Source of the DNA: Eubacterium sp.
GTDB lineage: Bacteria; Bacillota; Clostridia; Lachnospirales; Lachnospiraceae
Reading direction: 5' to 3'
Assembly: GCA_024697885.1 (NCBI GenBank)
Contig: JAILSA010000186.1
Coordinates: forward strand, 1-6,492
Length of the DNA: 6,492 nucleotides
Under the pieces are notes generated by a model. The model was not told the DNA's origin. It made no database searches and saw nothing but the letters and a program-made list of their open reading frames with translations. Shown here piece after piece: positions 6,223 through 6,492 of the stretch. A program made the translations under genes and the position numbers. Every line of letters starts with the position of its first letter. Within the stretch, counting starts at the first letter, position 1.

Positions 6223-6492
6223 ATGAAAAGAAAAGTAATTATATTACTAATATTCGTGTGTTGTAGTATGCTGATTTCTTCTGATAATCAGGGAAGAAAT
6301 ATAAGTTTGAAAGAGAATAATATTAATTTAAAAACAGAAGAGGTGAAAGAAGCATATGAATATGCTAAAAATCTTGAAGTTTGGCATTCAGTTTTAATGA
6401 ATACACAAGAATATAGTCAGGTTGCAGAGAGTAAAATACATAAAAATGAAAAATTAGATGTATACAGGGAAAAAGAAGTGGATTCTAATACA
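6223..6492 (+). CDS. Exported protein of unknown function, N-terminal 90 residues (partial at right edge)
   Basis: The frame from ATG 6223 is open to the window end (90 codons), with a good ribosome binding site. The N-terminus MKRKVIILLIFVCCSMLISS is a signal peptide or membrane anchor: three basic residues, then a hydrophobic core. The two Cys residues at 14-15 follow FV, which does not fit a lipobox well, so a lipoprotein is less likely. The mature part is rich in Lys, Glu and Asn (VKEAYEYAKNLEVWHSVLMN) and predicted mostly helical, with no family I recognise. Base composition is markedly more AT-rich than the operon on the left, as is common for cassette cargo genes. It follows a truncated Rhs core, so it may be an accessory or immunity gene of a lost toxin tip, but this is position-based inference only. 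Confidence 0.7.
   Translation, partial: MKRKVIILLIFVCCSMLISSDNQGRNISLKENNINLKTEEVKEAYEYAKNLEVWHSVLMNTQEYSQVAESKIHKNEKLDVYREKEVDSNT

Larger units (their letters stand above)
6035..6226 (+). other. Gene-poor spacer with an open frame continuing past the Rhs stop
   Basis: No start codon with a ribosome binding site is seen here. The frame of the Rhs fragment stays free of stops for 63 codons after TAA 6032-6034, and its next stop, TGA 6224-6226, overlaps the ATG of the following gene (ATGA). The peptide (RAYLNKPLETKK at its start, TEWRRSGDRL at its end) is not recognisable. It may be the rest of a former tip joined to the core, separated by one nonsense codon, or chance. An inverted repeat lies inside. 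Confidence 0.3.

Noticed and set aside
1..6492. CRISPR array, tRNA or rRNA genes
   Set aside because: No regularly spaced repeats and no tRNA-like cloverleaf or rRNA-conserved stretches were noticed.

Overview
The window looks like a chromosomal segment from a low-to-mid GC Gram-positive bacterium of the Clostridia, most likely a Lachnospiraceae-type gut anaerobe. This is an inference from the gene content (MoxR / DUF58 / membrane transglutaminase operon, clostridial-style YD-repeat Rhs sequence, beta-propeller-like lipoprotein) and from the AGGAG-type ribosome binding sites. No RNA gene or species marker is present to confirm it.

Left part (1-3850) is one tightly packed plus-strand operon. 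It holds the 3' end of a MoxR-type AAA+ ATPase, then a two-pass membrane DUF58 protein starting 11 bases later, then a large multi-pass membrane transglutaminase-like protein whose start overlaps the DUF58 gene. All three look intact where visible. In this widespread trio the ATPase is thought to act as a chaperone for the DUF58 (VWA-like) protein, with the TgpA-like enzyme exposing its transglutaminase domain outside the membrane. The substrate is unknown. Curious details are a duplicated peptide inserted between catalytic Cys and His, a Glu in the usual Asp position, and a TTG codon with a better Shine-Dalgarno than the upstream GTG.

Right part (3851-6492) is more AT-rich in places and looks like a graveyard of Rhs (polymorphic toxin) cassettes. 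Immediately after the transglutaminase stop codon there is a 19-codon scrap of Rhs core carrying the YLRARYY signature. A Lys-rich orphan frame of unknown function follows. Next is a lipoprotein gene with about seven propeller-like repeats, broken by two apparent single-base deletions. It can be restored on paper to about 401 residues ending at 5472. Directly at that restored end begins a YD-repeat Rhs core fragment lacking a natural start and cut off after its DSHGN segment. About 190 bases later a new exported protein starts at 6223 and runs off the window.

The two Rhs pieces lie in the reverse of their order in an intact Rhs protein, so they probably come from different cassettes. The layout (core scrap, possible tip, lipoprotein, second core piece, secreted protein) resembles stacked displaced toxin/immunity modules. 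That reading is a hypothesis: no toxin or immunity family is recognisable by eye.
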